Under the pieces are notes generated by a model that ran no database searches, was not told where the DNA came from, and worked only from the letters and a program-made list of their open reading frames with translations. The position numbers and the translations under genes were made by a program. From contig NZ_CP115842.1 in assembly GCF_013318015.2 (NCBI RefSeq), positions 930,001 to 994,000 of the forward strand: a DNA stretch of 64,000 nucleotides, given 5' to 3'. The stretch is from Agrobacterium tumefaciens (GTDB lineage Bacteria > Pseudomonadota > Alphaproteobacteria > Rhizobiales > Rhizobiaceae). Positions 43,986-53,303 of this stretch are shown here, piece by piece. Every line of letters begins with the position of its first letter. Within the stretch, counting starts at the first letter, position 1.

Positions 43986-44774
43986 TCAGTAGGGGCCGGT
44001 GCGAGAGGTGAACAGCTCATATTCATGCAAAATGGGATCGTCGTTCATTGCGGCGAAAATGGGAGCGAGCCGGTCCGACCATTCGGCAATCCCTTCCTCA
44101 TCCGCGATCAAATCCTGCCGAACTTCAAGAAGCGCATGCGGTATGCCCTTCATCATGCAATGGCGATACATGGTATCGCCCTTCAGCGCCCCGTCATAGG
44201 GTTCGTTGTCACCAACGAGAATGTCGCCGGTCGCGCGCAGATGCGCCAGAAGCGGATCGACCGCACGATTATCCGTGTCCCACAGAACCGCCGCATGCCA
44301 GGGACGCGGTGTTTCTTTCCAGAACGGCGTGTACGAATGCAGCGACAGAACAAGCGGCGCTTCCCCCGACGACTGCGCTACACCGGTGAGCACGCGATCG
44401 ACGGCATTGTGATAGGGACGATGAAAAAACTCGATCCGTCTTTGCCATTCATCATCCGAAATCGGGTGGTTGCCGGGGATGATCGCCCCGTCCGAAATCT
44501 TCATGATAAGGGTCGGATCGTCCTCGCCGCGATTGGGGTCGATCAGGAGGCGCGAAAATCGTCCAAGCACGGCCGGCACGCCGAGGCGGGCCGCAAGAGA
44601 GCGCGTCAGCCCTTCAATGCCAATATCAAATGCGATGTGACGATGAAAAGCGGTTTGCGGAAGGCCAAGTTTGCCGTAGTGTGCCGGCAGGAGGTTCATG
44701 GCATGGTCCGCCAGAAGAACCATGCCTTTGTCATAATCGCCTTCTATGATTTCATAGGGTATGAAGTCGTTCAT
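43986..44774 (-). CDS. N-formylglutamate amidohydrolase family protein
   Basis: 262 residues starting MNDFIPYEIIEGDYDKGMVL. Family motifs are visible: LLADHAMNLLPAHYGKLGL, 'AFDIGIEGLTRSLAARLGVP', 'RFSRLLIDPNRGEDDPTLI', 'VLSLHSYTPFW' and the late EVRQDLI. HutG-like enzymes release glutamate from N-formylglutamate in histidine breakdown; no hut genes are nearby, so the substrate may differ. The ATG at 44774 is chosen; 62 upstream codons are open but unlike the family. Confidence 0.87.
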   Translation of the reverse strand: MNDFIPYEIIEGDYDKGMVLLADHAMNLLPAHYGKLGLPQTAFHRHIAFDIGIEGLTRSLAARLGVPAVLGRFSRLLIDPNRGEDDPTLIMKISDGAIIPGNHPISDDEWQRRIEFFHRPYHNAVDRVLTGVAQSSGEAPLVLSLHSYTPFWKETPRPWHAAVLWDTDNRAVDPLLAHLRATGDILVGDNEPYDGALKGDTMYRHCMMKGIPHALLEVRQDLIADEEGIAEWSDRLAPIFAAMNDDPILHEYELFTSRTGPY

Positions 44775-44969
44775 CGATAATTTTCTGGGGCAGGATTGAG
44801 GAGAAAAGCTTGATGGCATGGCTTGAGGCCGGGCGCAAGTTTCGGCGACAGAACAGCCATCTACCTTATCGCACTCACGATCCCACGAACAATATAATCG
44901 ATTAAACTCGCGTTGACTTTCTTTGGCGGCCACGCCAAGAAGTGTGTTCATTATAACCATGGAATCCGG

Positions 44970-45452
44970 ATGGAAGCCGTGACTCAGTCATCTCTCGCTC
45001 TTCCTCGCCACTTTCGGCATCTTGCCCGTCTTTTCTCCGCAGCGGCATTGTTTCTGACCCCGTTTGTCTTCGTGGAGGCCGCGCATGCGGATTTCCGCGT
45101 CTGCAACAGCACGCAAAACCTCGTGGGGGTCGCAATCGGCTACCGGGCGCAGGACGGCTGGGTCAGTGAAGGTTGGTGGCAGGTCCCCTCCTCTACCTGC
45201 GCAACGCTGATAGAGGGTGAGTTGCAGTCGCGTTATTATTATCTTTATGCCGAGGACGCCGCTCACGGCGGCCGCTGGACCGGTGACGTCAACATGTGCG
45301 TGGCGGAAAACGAGTTCAAAATCGCCGGCGTAGACGATTGTTATGCCCGCAGCTTCCAGAGAATGGGTTTCAAGGAATATGACACGGGCAGACAGGGCAG
45401 CTGGATGGTCCAGCTTTCCGATACGCCAGGCACACAGGGAAATCAAAACTGA
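44970..45452 (+). CDS. Exported DUF1036 protein
   Basis: 160 residues. A signal peptide (MEAVTQSSLALPRH ... FVEAAHA) precedes the DUF1036 domain: 'DFRVCNSTQNLVGVAIGYRA', WVSEGWWQVPSSTCATLIEG, 'SRYYYLYAEDAAHGGRW' and 'CVAENEFKIAGVDDCYARSF'. Four cysteines suggest two disulfides in the periplasm. Function unknown. Its stop overlaps the pyk start (TGATG), so pyk may be translated by re-initiation. Confidence 0.88.
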   Translation: MEAVTQSSLALPRHFRHLARLFSAAALFLTPFVFVEAAHADFRVCNSTQNLVGVAIGYRAQDGWVSEGWWQVPSSTCATLIEGELQSRYYYLYAEDAAHGGRWTGDVNMCVAENEFKIAGVDDCYARSFQRMGFKEYDTGRQGSWMVQLSDTPGTQGNQN

Positions 45453-46891
45453 TGAAGCGTAACCGCAAAGTCAAAATTCTTGCAACTCTCGGCCCCGCCT
45501 CTTCCGACGAGGCAATGATCGAAAAGCTGCATCTGGCCGGCGCCGATCTCTTCCGCATCAACATGAGCCATGCGAGCCACGACGTGATGCGGACGCTGAT
45601 TGAGCGTATTCGCTCCGTCGAAAGCCGTAACGGCCGTCCCATCGGCATTCTGGCCGACTTGCAGGGTCCCAAGCTGCGCGTCGGTAAATTTGCCGAGACC
45701 AAGGTTGATCTCGTTCCCGGCCAGACGTTTACGCTGGACAATAACGATACGCCCGGCGACAACACCCGCGTTTTCCTGCCGCATCCTGAAATTCTCGAAG
45801 CGGTCAAGCCTGGCCACCGCCTGCTGATCGATGACGGCAAGCTGCATCTGCGCGCTGAGAAGAGCGACGGCAAGAGCATCGTCACCACTGTTGTTTCGGG
45901 CACCCGGATTTCCGACCGCAAGGGCATTAGCCTGCCCGACACCCTGCTCGGCGTCGGCGTTCTGACCGACAAGGACCGCGTCGACCTCGACGCCGTTCTT
46001 GCAACCAACGAAGTGGACTGGGTTGCCCTTTCCTTCGTTCAGCGCCCGGAAGACCTGGCCGAAGTGCGCAAGATTTCGCGCGGTCGCGTTGGCCTGATGT
46101 CCAAGATCGAGAAGCCGCAGGCTATTGAGCGCATCGAAGAAATCATCGAGCTTTCCGACGCATTGATGGTCGCACGCGGCGATCTCGGCGTGGAAATGCC
46201 GCTGGAAGCAGTTCCGGGCATCCAGAAACAGCTGACCCGCGCCTGCCGTCGTGCCGGCAAGCCGGTTGTCGTTGCCACACAGATGCTGGAATCGATGATC
46301 ACAGCTCCGGTTCCGACCCGTGCGGAAGTTTCGGACGTTGCGACTGCCGTATTCGAAGGCGCCGACGCCATCATGCTCTCGGCCGAGTCCGCTTCCGGCG
46401 ATTATCCGATCGAAGCCGTATCGACCATGGCATCCATCGCCAGCACGGTGGAACAGGACCCCTATTATTCCAACATCATCTACGCGCAGCGCCCACAGCC
46501 GGAAGCGACGGGTGCAGACGCCATTTCGCTTGCTGCCCGCCAGATTGCCGAAACGTTGAAGCTCGCCGCGATCGTCACCTACACCTCGTCCGGCACAACG
46601 GGTCTGCGCGCCGCGCGCGAGCGGCCACAGGTTCCGATCATTGCGCTTTCGCCGATCATCCAGACCGCACGCCGCCTGTCGGTCGTCTGGGGCCTGCATT
46701 GCGTGGTTACCGGTGACGCCAGCGATCTGGACGATATGGTGAACCGCGCTTGTCGCATCGTCGTGTCCGAAGGTTTCGGCAAGCCGGGCGACCGCATCAT
46801 CATCTCCGCCGGCGTGCCGCTCGGCACCCCGGGCGCGACCAACATGGTGCGCATCGCCTATATCGGTTCGGACGGCCAGAGCGGCGTCTGA
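45452..46891 (+). CDS. pyk: Pyruvate kinase
   Basis: 479 residues. 'KILATLGPASSDE' and 'ADLFRINMSHASHDV' form the substrate site, 'ILADLQGPKLRVGKF' and 'DWVALSFVQRPEDL' follow, the phosphate/metal lysine region is MSKIEKPQAIERIEEI, 'MVARGDLGVEMPLEAVP' and 'LSAESASGDYPIEAVSTMA' follow, and the C-terminal allosteric domain closes the protein. It transfers phosphate from PEP to ADP. The ATG overlaps the DUF1036 stop. Its stop sits in a 16-base palindrome, then a terminator. Confidence 0.97.
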   Translation: MKRNRKVKILATLGPASSDEAMIEKLHLAGADLFRINMSHASHDVMRTLIERIRSVESRNGRPIGILADLQGPKLRVGKFAETKVDLVPGQTFTLDNNDTPGDNTRVFLPHPEILEAVKPGHRLLIDDGKLHLRAEKSDGKSIVTTVVSGTRISDRKGISLPDTLLGVGVLTDKDRVDLDAVLATNEVDWVALSFVQRPEDLAEVRKISRGRVGLMSKIEKPQAIERIEEIIELSDALMVARGDLGVEMPLEAVPGIQKQLTRACRRAGKPVVVATQMLESMITAPVPTRAEVSDVATAVFEGADAIMLSAESASGDYPIEAVSTMASIASTVEQDPYYSNIIYAQRPQPEATGADAISLAARQIAETLKLAAIVTYTSSGTTGLRAARERPQVPIIALSPIIQTARRLSVVWGLHCVVTGDASDLDDMVNRACRIVVSEGFGKPGDRIIISAGVPLGTPGATNMVRIAYIGSDGQSGV

Positions 46892-46912
46892 TATCGCGAT
46901 ATCAAGCATAAT

Positions 46913-46942
46913 AAAAAACCCGCCGTCACCGGCGGGTTTTTT
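46913..46942. terminator. Terminator after pyk (bidirectional sequence)
   Basis: AAAAAACCCGCCG/CGGCGGGTTTTTT closes a small loop. It lies 22 bases after the pyk stop and 35 bases downstream of the convergent DUF882 gene. Confidence 0.93.
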
Positions 46943-46976
46943 GTTGGCCTTTCGGCCGCATTGCAGAAAGCGGGGC

Positions 46977-48884
46977 TCAGTGCATCTTCACCGGCGTGCT
47001 GAAACGGCTGGACTCGATCGCCGCTGCACCGGGCTTGAAGCTAGCCGATGTGGCGGAAGCCGACATGTCGTGGCTGAGCATACGGTTGGCGACGACGCGC
47101 GGCGCCTTCACCGAACGGCCGGTCGAGCCCTTGTTCTGGTTGAGCGCCCAGTCAGAGATCAGATCCTGCGTCAGACGACCACCGCCGACCATGGCCTGAT
47201 GGGAAACGGCGGCATCCTGCCTGCTCGGGCGTGAGCCCTTGGTCGGTAAGCCGGCCGTCAGCCCACCATTGATGGAAGGTTTCAGATCAAAGGCGTCACC
47301 GAAACCTGCCTCTGGCTCAGCCTTAGCCGTTTCGGCGGGCGCGACTGTAACCTTGTGGTTGACGGCAGCCGGGAACGGCGCGGCTGTCGGCACGGTAGCG
47401 GAATTGATCTGCGAACGGGCGGCCTGACCGCTCTGTTCCAGAGCAGCAACCACAGTCGGCGAAAGCGTATCTTTCCGCTCTTCGGCGAGATCTTCGTCGC
47501 CTTCCGGATCAGCATTGGCCTGTGCCAGCAGGGCTTCCGCCACAGCCGGACGATTGGCCGGCACCGGAATAGACGCAAGTTCGCCCGTCGCTGCGGGTGT
47601 CGCACCATCTGCGGATGCGGTCAGGATCGATCCTTCAGCGTCGCCACGCATGCCACGCGGCCCAAGAAGCGTCGGCACAGGCACGGATACCTCAGCCAGA
47701 TCGGCAAACTGCTGACGCTCGGCCGGAGCAGAGGTTGGCGTCGGTGTTGTCGCAGCCTGGAGTGCATCCTGCGCCGCATTACGGGCTGGAGAATAAAGCG
47801 CGGTGGCAAGGCCCGTATTGGCCGGAGGCTGGTTGCCGAAAGCTGGACGTGCAATGGGCAGCGGCGCAGTGCTCACACCGGGAAGCGGTTGGGCGGAAGC
47901 AACGGCGATCGTCGGTTCTGGCTCAGGTGCAGCAGGCGGTGGCGTTGCAGGGCGAGCGACAGCCGGACGTTCTGCGGGCTGCGGCGTAGCGATGCTATCG
48001 GGATCTTCATCCTCGTCGCCTCCGCCAAAGAGCGCCTGCAACAGTGTCTTGCGCTTGCCGCCACCACCGGAGGACGCAGGGCCGGCACCGGCGCTGGAAG
48101 CAACCTGAATGGAAGAGGAATTGACGCGCTTCTTGTAGTCAGCCAAGGCCTGTTCATAACCGGGAAGCGGATTGCCATCGGAAGGAACGTGCAGCGTATT
48201 GCCCTTGGGGAAGATACGCACGAGTTCCTGACGGCTCATGCGCGGCCAGGCACGAACGCCGCCGACATCCATGTGCACGAAGGGAGAACCCGAGGTCGGG
48301 TAGAAACCTACGCCGCCAATCTGCATCTGCATGCCGATTTCGCGCAGTGTGGAAAGCTTCACGCCCGGAATGTAGAAATCCATTGCCTTGCCGAGCATAT
48401 GCTGGCTTTTTTCCGCCACGCCCTTGGTGCGCGTGCGCAGGAGGCCGTTAGTCTCAGGCGAACGGAAGGCCGACACAACGTTGATGTAATCGGTCGCGCC
48501 ACTGCGGCGGTAGACTTCCCAGACAAGATCGAAAAGACGCGGATCCATCCGCGTCGGCTGGTTACGACGCCAGTCACGCAAAAAGCGGTTCAGCTCCTGC
48601 AGACCCTTCTGGTCGTATTTTCCGTTGCGCTTGAAGGTTATGACCGCCTTCTCGCGTGTATGGATATAATACAGTTTGAGACTGCGCGTTTCGGCGAAAG
48701 CTTCCGTCGCCGAGACACCTGCGAATGGCATTGCGGCGAGCATCAAGCAGGCAAAAGTGACAGCGCGTGCCGACAGCTTCGTGCATATATCCTTGATCAA
48801 GCCGCGCGCGATCTTGGTCGACAGCGCGATATTTCGATGCAGATATGGCAATTCGATCCCCGCCTGGAAGACAATTTCTGTCAC
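46977..48884 (-). CDS. DUF882/M15 family murein endopeptidase (MepK-like) with long disordered tail
   Basis: 635 residues. A signal-like hydrophobic stretch (about 43-66, 'FACLMLAAMPFAGVSATEAF') precedes the DUF882 domain: 'VVSAFRSPETNGLLRTRT', the metal motif 'EKSQHMLGKAMDFYIPGVKL' (H..xD) and 'FVHMDVGGVRAWPRMSRQEL' (second His). About 400 further residues are Pro/Ala/Ser-rich and low in structure, with an end patch STPVKMH. E. coli MepK cleaves peptidoglycan cross-links; the domain suggests the same here. The start is GTG at 48884; the tail explains the long antisense open frames. Confidence 0.85.
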   Translation of the reverse strand: MTEIVFQAGIELPYLHRNIALSTKIARGLIKDICTKLSARAVTFACLMLAAMPFAGVSATEAFAETRSLKLYYIHTREKAVITFKRNGKYDQKGLQELNRFLRDWRRNQPTRMDPRLFDLVWEVYRRSGATDYINVVSAFRSPETNGLLRTRTKGVAEKSQHMLGKAMDFYIPGVKLSTLREIGMQMQIGGVGFYPTSGSPFVHMDVGGVRAWPRMSRQELVRIFPKGNTLHVPSDGNPLPGYEQALADYKKRVNSSSIQVASSAGAGPASSGGGGKRKTLLQALFGGGDEDEDPDSIATPQPAERPAVARPATPPPAAPEPEPTIAVASAQPLPGVSTAPLPIARPAFGNQPPANTGLATALYSPARNAAQDALQAATTPTPTSAPAERQQFADLAEVSVPVPTLLGPRGMRGDAEGSILTASADGATPAATGELASIPVPANRPAVAEALLAQANADPEGDEDLAEERKDTLSPTVVAALEQSGQAARSQINSATVPTAAPFPAAVNHKVTVAPAETAKAEPEAGFGDAFDLKPSINGGLTAGLPTKGSRPSRQDAAVSHQAMVGGGRLTQDLISDWALNQNKGSTGRSVKAPRVVANRMLSHDMSASATSASFKPGAAAIESSRFSTPVKMH

Positions 48885-49060
48885 ATTGCCTCAAATGAAC
48901 GTCAAATACGGTGACACGATGGCAAAATTGCCACACAGATGCAACCTTCCTCTATATAGTGAATCAGCCACTAACAAGAGGTTTATAGACGGTAAGCGGA
49001 TATCCTTGCTCAGAAGTTAACGAATCTTGCTATCTGCCGTCGAACAGGCGGTTTGTGCAA

Positions 49061-50605
49061 TCAGGCCGCATCCCGCAACGGATCGTCCGGATCAATGCCA
49101 TAGTCCTTCAGCTTGCGATAAAGCGTCGAGCGGCCGATACCAAGTTTCCTTGCGACCTGACTCATCTGCCCGCGATAAAAACGAAGGGCAAAACGGATAA
49201 GCTCCTCTTCGATCTCGGCCAGCTTCCTGATATTGCCTGAGTCGTCCATGCTGGAGATCAGGTTTCCTCCCCGGTATATCGTGGTGGAAATATCTGACGC
49301 CTCATCCAGAATGGCGTGACTTTCGGCGACCGGCGGCGGCGGAGAATATGCGGCGAGTTTCAGCGACGATCCAGACGGCGACCGGATCGACTCACCCGCA
49401 TCGTCCCCACCTGCGAATTCTGGCAATTGCAGCGCGATTTGCGGAAAATCGGAATCAGCCAGTTCCTCGCCCTGCGACAGCACGACGGCGCGGAAGACCG
49501 CATTTTCAAGCTGGCGGATATTGCCCGGCCAGTCATAGGCCGTTAGCAGTGCCAGCGCGCTAGCATCGAGGCCGACGGGATTTGGCAATTTCTGTTCCAC
49601 CGAAAAACGCTCCGCGAACACCCGTGCCAGATGGGGAATATCCTCCTTGCGCCGGCGCAACGCCGGAATGGTGATAGGAAAGACGTTGAGGCGATAATAC
49701 AGGTCCTCGCGGAAGCGGCCTTCCTTCACCTCTTCGATGAGATTCTTGTTGGTGGCGGAAATCAGGCGGACATTCACCTTCTGCACACGCGCGGAACCGA
49801 CAGTTTCGATTTCGCCCTGCTGAACCGCCCGCAGTAGCTTTACCTGCACGTCGAGCGGCAGATCACCGATTTCATCGAGGAACAGCGTTCCGCCATCGGC
49901 TTCCATGAACTTGCCAACGTGTTTTTCCGTGGCTCCGGTAAAAGCGCCCTTCTCGTGACCGAAAAGAATACTCTCCACCAGATTGTGCGGGATAGCGCCG
50001 CAATTGACGGTGATGAATGGTTTGTTCGCCCTGTCGCCAGCCGACTGGATTGCACGGGCGACCATTTCCTTGCCGACGCCGGATTCGCCTTCCAGTACCA
50101 CGGGAATGCTGGACTGGGCGGCGCGCTGCGCCAGTTCTATCACCCTCAGCATGGCCGGGCTTGCGGAAACGATATCAGTAAAATTCACGGCATTGCTCCG
50201 TCCGCGCCTGCCCGTGCGGGCCTTTGCCTCTCTCCTGTCGAGCTTGAGGGCATTGGAGATGGCGGCGCCGATCCGTTCCGGCGAGACCGGCTTGACGACG
50301 AAATCGAAGGCGCCGGCGCGCATGGCCTGCACGACGGTATCGATGCCGCCCTGCCCCGTCTGGACGATGACCGGGACGTCGGTGCCGAGTTCGCCAACGG
50401 CTTTCAGGAAGGCGAGGCCATCCATTTCCGGCATCATCAGGTCGAGGACGACAACATTGATCTCGCCGCTATATTGCTTGAGCAGCTCCAGCCCCGCCCT
50501 GCCGTTTTCTGCAAGCAAGGCCAGATGCCCATAACGTTCCACCGCATTTTTGAGCAGGCGGCGCTGGACGGGATCATCGTCTATCACGAGAACATGCGCG
50601 GTCAT
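49061..50605 (-). CDS. Orphan NtrC-type sigma-54-dependent response regulator
   Basis: 514 residues. Receiver domain 1-120 with acidic pocket (IDDD), phosphoacceptor Asp55 ([13 protein letters not shown]) and Lys109 or so (FVVKPVS). The AAA+ domain, about 145-385, has Walker A GESGVGKE, the sigma-54 contact loop GAFTGA and Walker [14 protein letters not shown] Fis-type helix-turn-helix ends the protein ([20 protein letters not shown]). It should activate sigma-54 promoters after phosphorylation. No histidine kinase is next to it. The start ATG is at 50605. Confidence 0.92.
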   Translation of the reverse strand: MTAHVLVIDDDPVQRRLLKNAVERYGHLALLAENGRAGLELLKQYSGEINVVVLDLMMPEMDGLAFLKAVGELGTDVPVIVQTGQGGIDTVVQAMRAGAFDFVVKPVSPERIGAAISNALKLDRREAKARTGRRGRSNAVNFTDIVSASPAMLRVIELAQRAAQSSIPVVLEGESGVGKEMVARAIQSAGDRANKPFITVNCGAIPHNLVESILFGHEKGAFTGATEKHVGKFMEADGGTLFLDEIGDLPLDVQVKLLRAVQQGEIETVGSARVQKVNVRLISATNKNLIEEVKEGRFREDLYYRLNVFPITIPALRRRKEDIPHLARVFAERFSVEQKLPNPVGLDASALALLTAYDWPGNIRQLENAVFRAVVLSQGEELADSDFPQIALQLPEFAGGDDAGESIRSPSGSSLKLAAYSPPPPVAESHAILDEASDISTTIYRGGNLISSMDDSGNIRKLAEIEEELIRFALRFYRGQMSQVARKLGIGRSTLYRKLKDYGIDPDDPLRDAA

Positions 50606-50774
50606 TTTTGGCTCCGGTTTCCGGTTTATGGACCTGCGTCATGCGGTCCCTTGTGGCGCACTCTGGCACGGGAGATTTGAACATCCAGTTTTGAGATTTG
50701 CTTGCATTTTATCCATTGCTGCGGGAAACAAAGGCCCCATATGCTGCGCAGGCATAACGACAAGGACGCGTTCG

Positions 50775-52625
50775 ATGACCCTCAATCGCCCAACACCGCA
50801 CCCCGTATTTTCGCTTGCCGAAACCTCCGGCCCTGCCCTTGGCGACCTGCCCGGCTGGAAACTCTCGGATCTCTATCCCTCGGGCGATTCGCCGGAATAC
50901 AAGGGCGACATTGAGAAGGCGGCGGCGCTGGCGGCGGCTTTCGAGGATAAATGGAAGGGCAAGCTTGAAGACGCTGCAAAGGCGACGGGCGCCAACGGCA
51001 TCGGCGCTGCTCTCAAGGAATATGAAGCGTTGGACGATCTTATCGGCCGCATCGGTTCCTTTGCGGGGCTGACGTATTTTTCAGATACCTCCAACCCGGC
51101 AAACGGCAAGCTTTACGGCGACGCCCAGGCGAAACTGACGGATATTTCCGCCCATCTGCTGTTCTTTACGCTTGAACTGAACCGCATCGACGACGCCGTA
51201 ATGGATGCCTGCATGGCAAACGATGCCTTAGCTGGGCACTACAGGCCGTGGCTGGTGGATTTGCGTAAGGACAAGCCGCACCAGCTCGATGACCAGCTCG
51301 AACAGCTATTCCTCGAAAAATCGATGACGAGTGCCAGCGCGTTCAACCGCCTGTTCGATGAGACGATGGCCGACCTGCGCTTCGACATAGACGGCGCAAG
51401 CCTTTCGCTGGAAGTAACGCTCAATATGCTTCAGGAGCCGGAGCCGGAAACTCGCAAGAAGGCAGCGCAGGCGCTCAGCACCACCTTCACCAATAATCTG
51501 CGGGTCTTCACCCTCATCACCAACACACTGGCCAAGGACAAGGATATTTCCGACCGCTGGCGCAAGTTCGAAGACATCGCCGACAGCCGCCATCTGGCAA
51601 ACCGTGTGGAGCGCGAGGTCGTAGACGCTCTGGCTGCCGCCGTGAAAAACGCCTATCCGCGCCTTTCGCATCGTTATTACGCCATGAAGGCGAAATGGCT
51701 CGGCATGGAACAGATGAACTACTGGGACCGCAACGCGCCGCTTCCCGATACATCGAATACGATAATTCCCTGGGATGAGGCGAAGGACACCGTGCTGTCC
51801 GCCTATGGTGATTTTGCGCCGGAGATGGCCGATATTGCCCGCCGGTTCTTCGATGAGCAATGGATCGACGCCCCCGCCCGGCCCGGCAAGGCGCCGGGCG
51901 CCTTCGCGCATCCGACCGTGCCTTCGGCCCATCCTTATGTCCTCGTCAACTATCTCGGCAAACCGCGCGACGTGATGACGCTTGCCCATGAGCTTGGCCA
52001 CGGCGTGCACCAGGTGCTGGCCGGCGACCAAGGCGCGCTGATGTGCGCGACGCCGCTGACGCTTGCCGAAACTGCCTCCGTTTTCGGAGAAATGCTGACC
52101 TTCCGCAAATTGCTTGACGACACGAAGGACGTCAGGGAACGCAAGGCCATGCTCGCCCGCAAGGTCGAGGACATGATCAACACGGTCGTGCGACAGATCG
52201 CGTTTTATGAATTCGAACGCAAGCTGCACACCGCCCGCAAGCAGGGTGAGTTGACCTCCGAACAGATCGGTGAATTGTGGCTTTCCATTCAGGCCGAGAG
52301 CCTCGGCCCGGCGATCAAGATTTCCGAAGGGTATGAGACCTGGTGGACCTACATCCCCCATTTCATCCACTCTCCCTTCTATGTTTATGCCTATGCCTTC
52401 GGTGATTGCCTGGTGAACTCGCTGTATGCCGTTTACCAGAAGGCCGAGACCGGCTTTCAGGAGAAATATTTCGAGCTTTTGAAAGCAGGCGGCACCAAGC
52501 ACCATTCGGAACTTCTGAAACCATTCGGCCTCGATGCGACAGACCCTTCCTTCTGGGACAAGGGTCTTGCCATGATCGAAGGGCTGATCGACGAACTGGA
52601 AGCGCTTGACAGCAAACAGGCCTGA
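50775..52625 (+). CDS. pepF: Oligoendopeptidase F, M3 family
   Basis: 616 residues starting MTLNRPTPHPVFSLAETSG. The zinc motif HELGHGVH (about 405-412) and the third ligand 'TLAETASVFGEMLTF' (Glu) are present, as are 'AHPYVLVNYLGKPRDVMTL' and C-terminal 'HFIHSPFYVYAYAFGDCLVN'. Cytosolic, cuts short peptides. AAGGA is 8 bases before the ATG at 50775; the longer frame upstream runs into the divergent regulator's promoter and is not family-like. Confidence 0.93.
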   Translation: MTLNRPTPHPVFSLAETSGPALGDLPGWKLSDLYPSGDSPEYKGDIEKAAALAAAFEDKWKGKLEDAAKATGANGIGAALKEYEALDDLIGRIGSFAGLTYFSDTSNPANGKLYGDAQAKLTDISAHLLFFTLELNRIDDAVMDACMANDALAGHYRPWLVDLRKDKPHQLDDQLEQLFLEKSMTSASAFNRLFDETMADLRFDIDGASLSLEVTLNMLQEPEPETRKKAAQALSTTFTNNLRVFTLITNTLAKDKDISDRWRKFEDIADSRHLANRVEREVVDALAAAVKNAYPRLSHRYYAMKAKWLGMEQMNYWDRNAPLPDTSNTIIPWDEAKDTVLSAYGDFAPEMADIARRFFDEQWIDAPARPGKAPGAFAHPTVPSAHPYVLVNYLGKPRDVMTLAHELGHGVHQVLAGDQGALMCATPLTLAETASVFGEMLTFRKLLDDTKDVRERKAMLARKVEDMINTVVRQIAFYEFERKLHTARKQGELTSEQIGELWLSIQAESLGPAIKISEGYETWWTYIPHFIHSPFYVYAYAFGDCLVNSLYAVYQKAETGFQEKYFELLKAGGTKHHSELLKPFGLDATDPSFWDKGLAMIEGLIDELEALDSKQA

Positions 52626-52667
52626 TTGCCTCCGAAAAATACCGATGACAGGCGACGAGCAAAGGCA

Positions 52668-53303
52668 ATGAAACGCAAACCCGCCGATCTGACCTTGAGA
52701 GAAACGCTGCGCTGGGAGCCGCAATCGGGTTTTCAGCGCATTGACCAGCATATGCGCCGGTTATTGCGCTCAGCCGATGCGCTCGGTTTCCGAGCACCGG
52801 TCAACGCGGTTCAGGTACTGGAGAAGAAGGTGGGCGGCGAAAGTCCGCTCTGCGTGAAGCTGGTCATGAACTACAAGGGTGAGCTCGATATCGAAACGGC
52901 CGAGTTTCGGCCGTTGCAGGAGGGAACCGTCTGGCGGATCCGCATCGCGACGCAAACCAGGCTTGATTCCACCGACACCTTCTATCGCCACAAATCATCG
53001 CGCCGGGAACCCTATGATGCCGCCCGCGCCGAATTTTCAGCCGGGGATGCAGACGAGGTTCTGCTGCTCAACGAGCGCGGCGAGTTGTGCGAGGGATCAT
53101 CGACCAGCATCTTCGTCGAAATGCCGGACGGGCAATTGCTGACGCCGCCGCTCGACAGCGGTATTCTGCCGGGCGTTCTGCGTGCCGATCTCATCCGCCA
53201 GCGCAAGGCACGCGGGCAGGCATTGAAGCCGGAGGATATTGCCGGTCGACGGCTGTTCGTGGGAAATTCGCTGCATGGGCTGATTGCGGCGGAGCTGGTC
53301 TAA
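52668..53303 (+). CDS. Class IV aminotransferase (PabC-like, aminodeoxychorismate lyase family)
   Basis: 211 residues. The PLP fold-type IV pattern is present: 'TFYRHKSSRREPYDAARAEF' (the Lys in HKSSR is the likely Schiff base), 'DEVLLLNERGELCEGSSTSI' and 'LLTPPLDSGILPGVLRADLI'. It may release pyruvate from aminodeoxychorismate in folate synthesis, or act as an aminotransferase; the short length (210) and context do not decide. The ATG at 52668 is chosen, 42 bases after pepF, so probably co-transcribed with it. Confidence 0.85.
   Translation: MKRKPADLTLRETLRWEPQSGFQRIDQHMRRLLRSADALGFRAPVNAVQVLEKKVGGESPLCVKLVMNYKGELDIETAEFRPLQEGTVWRIRIATQTRLDSTDTFYRHKSSRREPYDAARAEFSAGDADEVLLLNERGELCEGSSTSIFVEMPDGQLLTPPLDSGILPGVLRADLIRQRKARGQALKPEDIAGRRLFVGNSLHGLIAAELV

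Noticed and set aside
45443-46909. A 488-codon open frame antisense to pyruvate kinase
   Set aside because: Shadow of pyk; composition is His/Arg/Gln-rich with no family pattern.
47355-48914. A 519-codon plus-strand frame inside the DUF882 gene
   Set aside because: Antisense to the long low-complexity tail of the endopeptidase; Arg/Cys/Gly-rich without domains.
51306-52751. A 481-codon frame antisense to pepF
   Set aside because: Shadow of the M3 peptidase, which carries an intact HExxH motif on the other strand.
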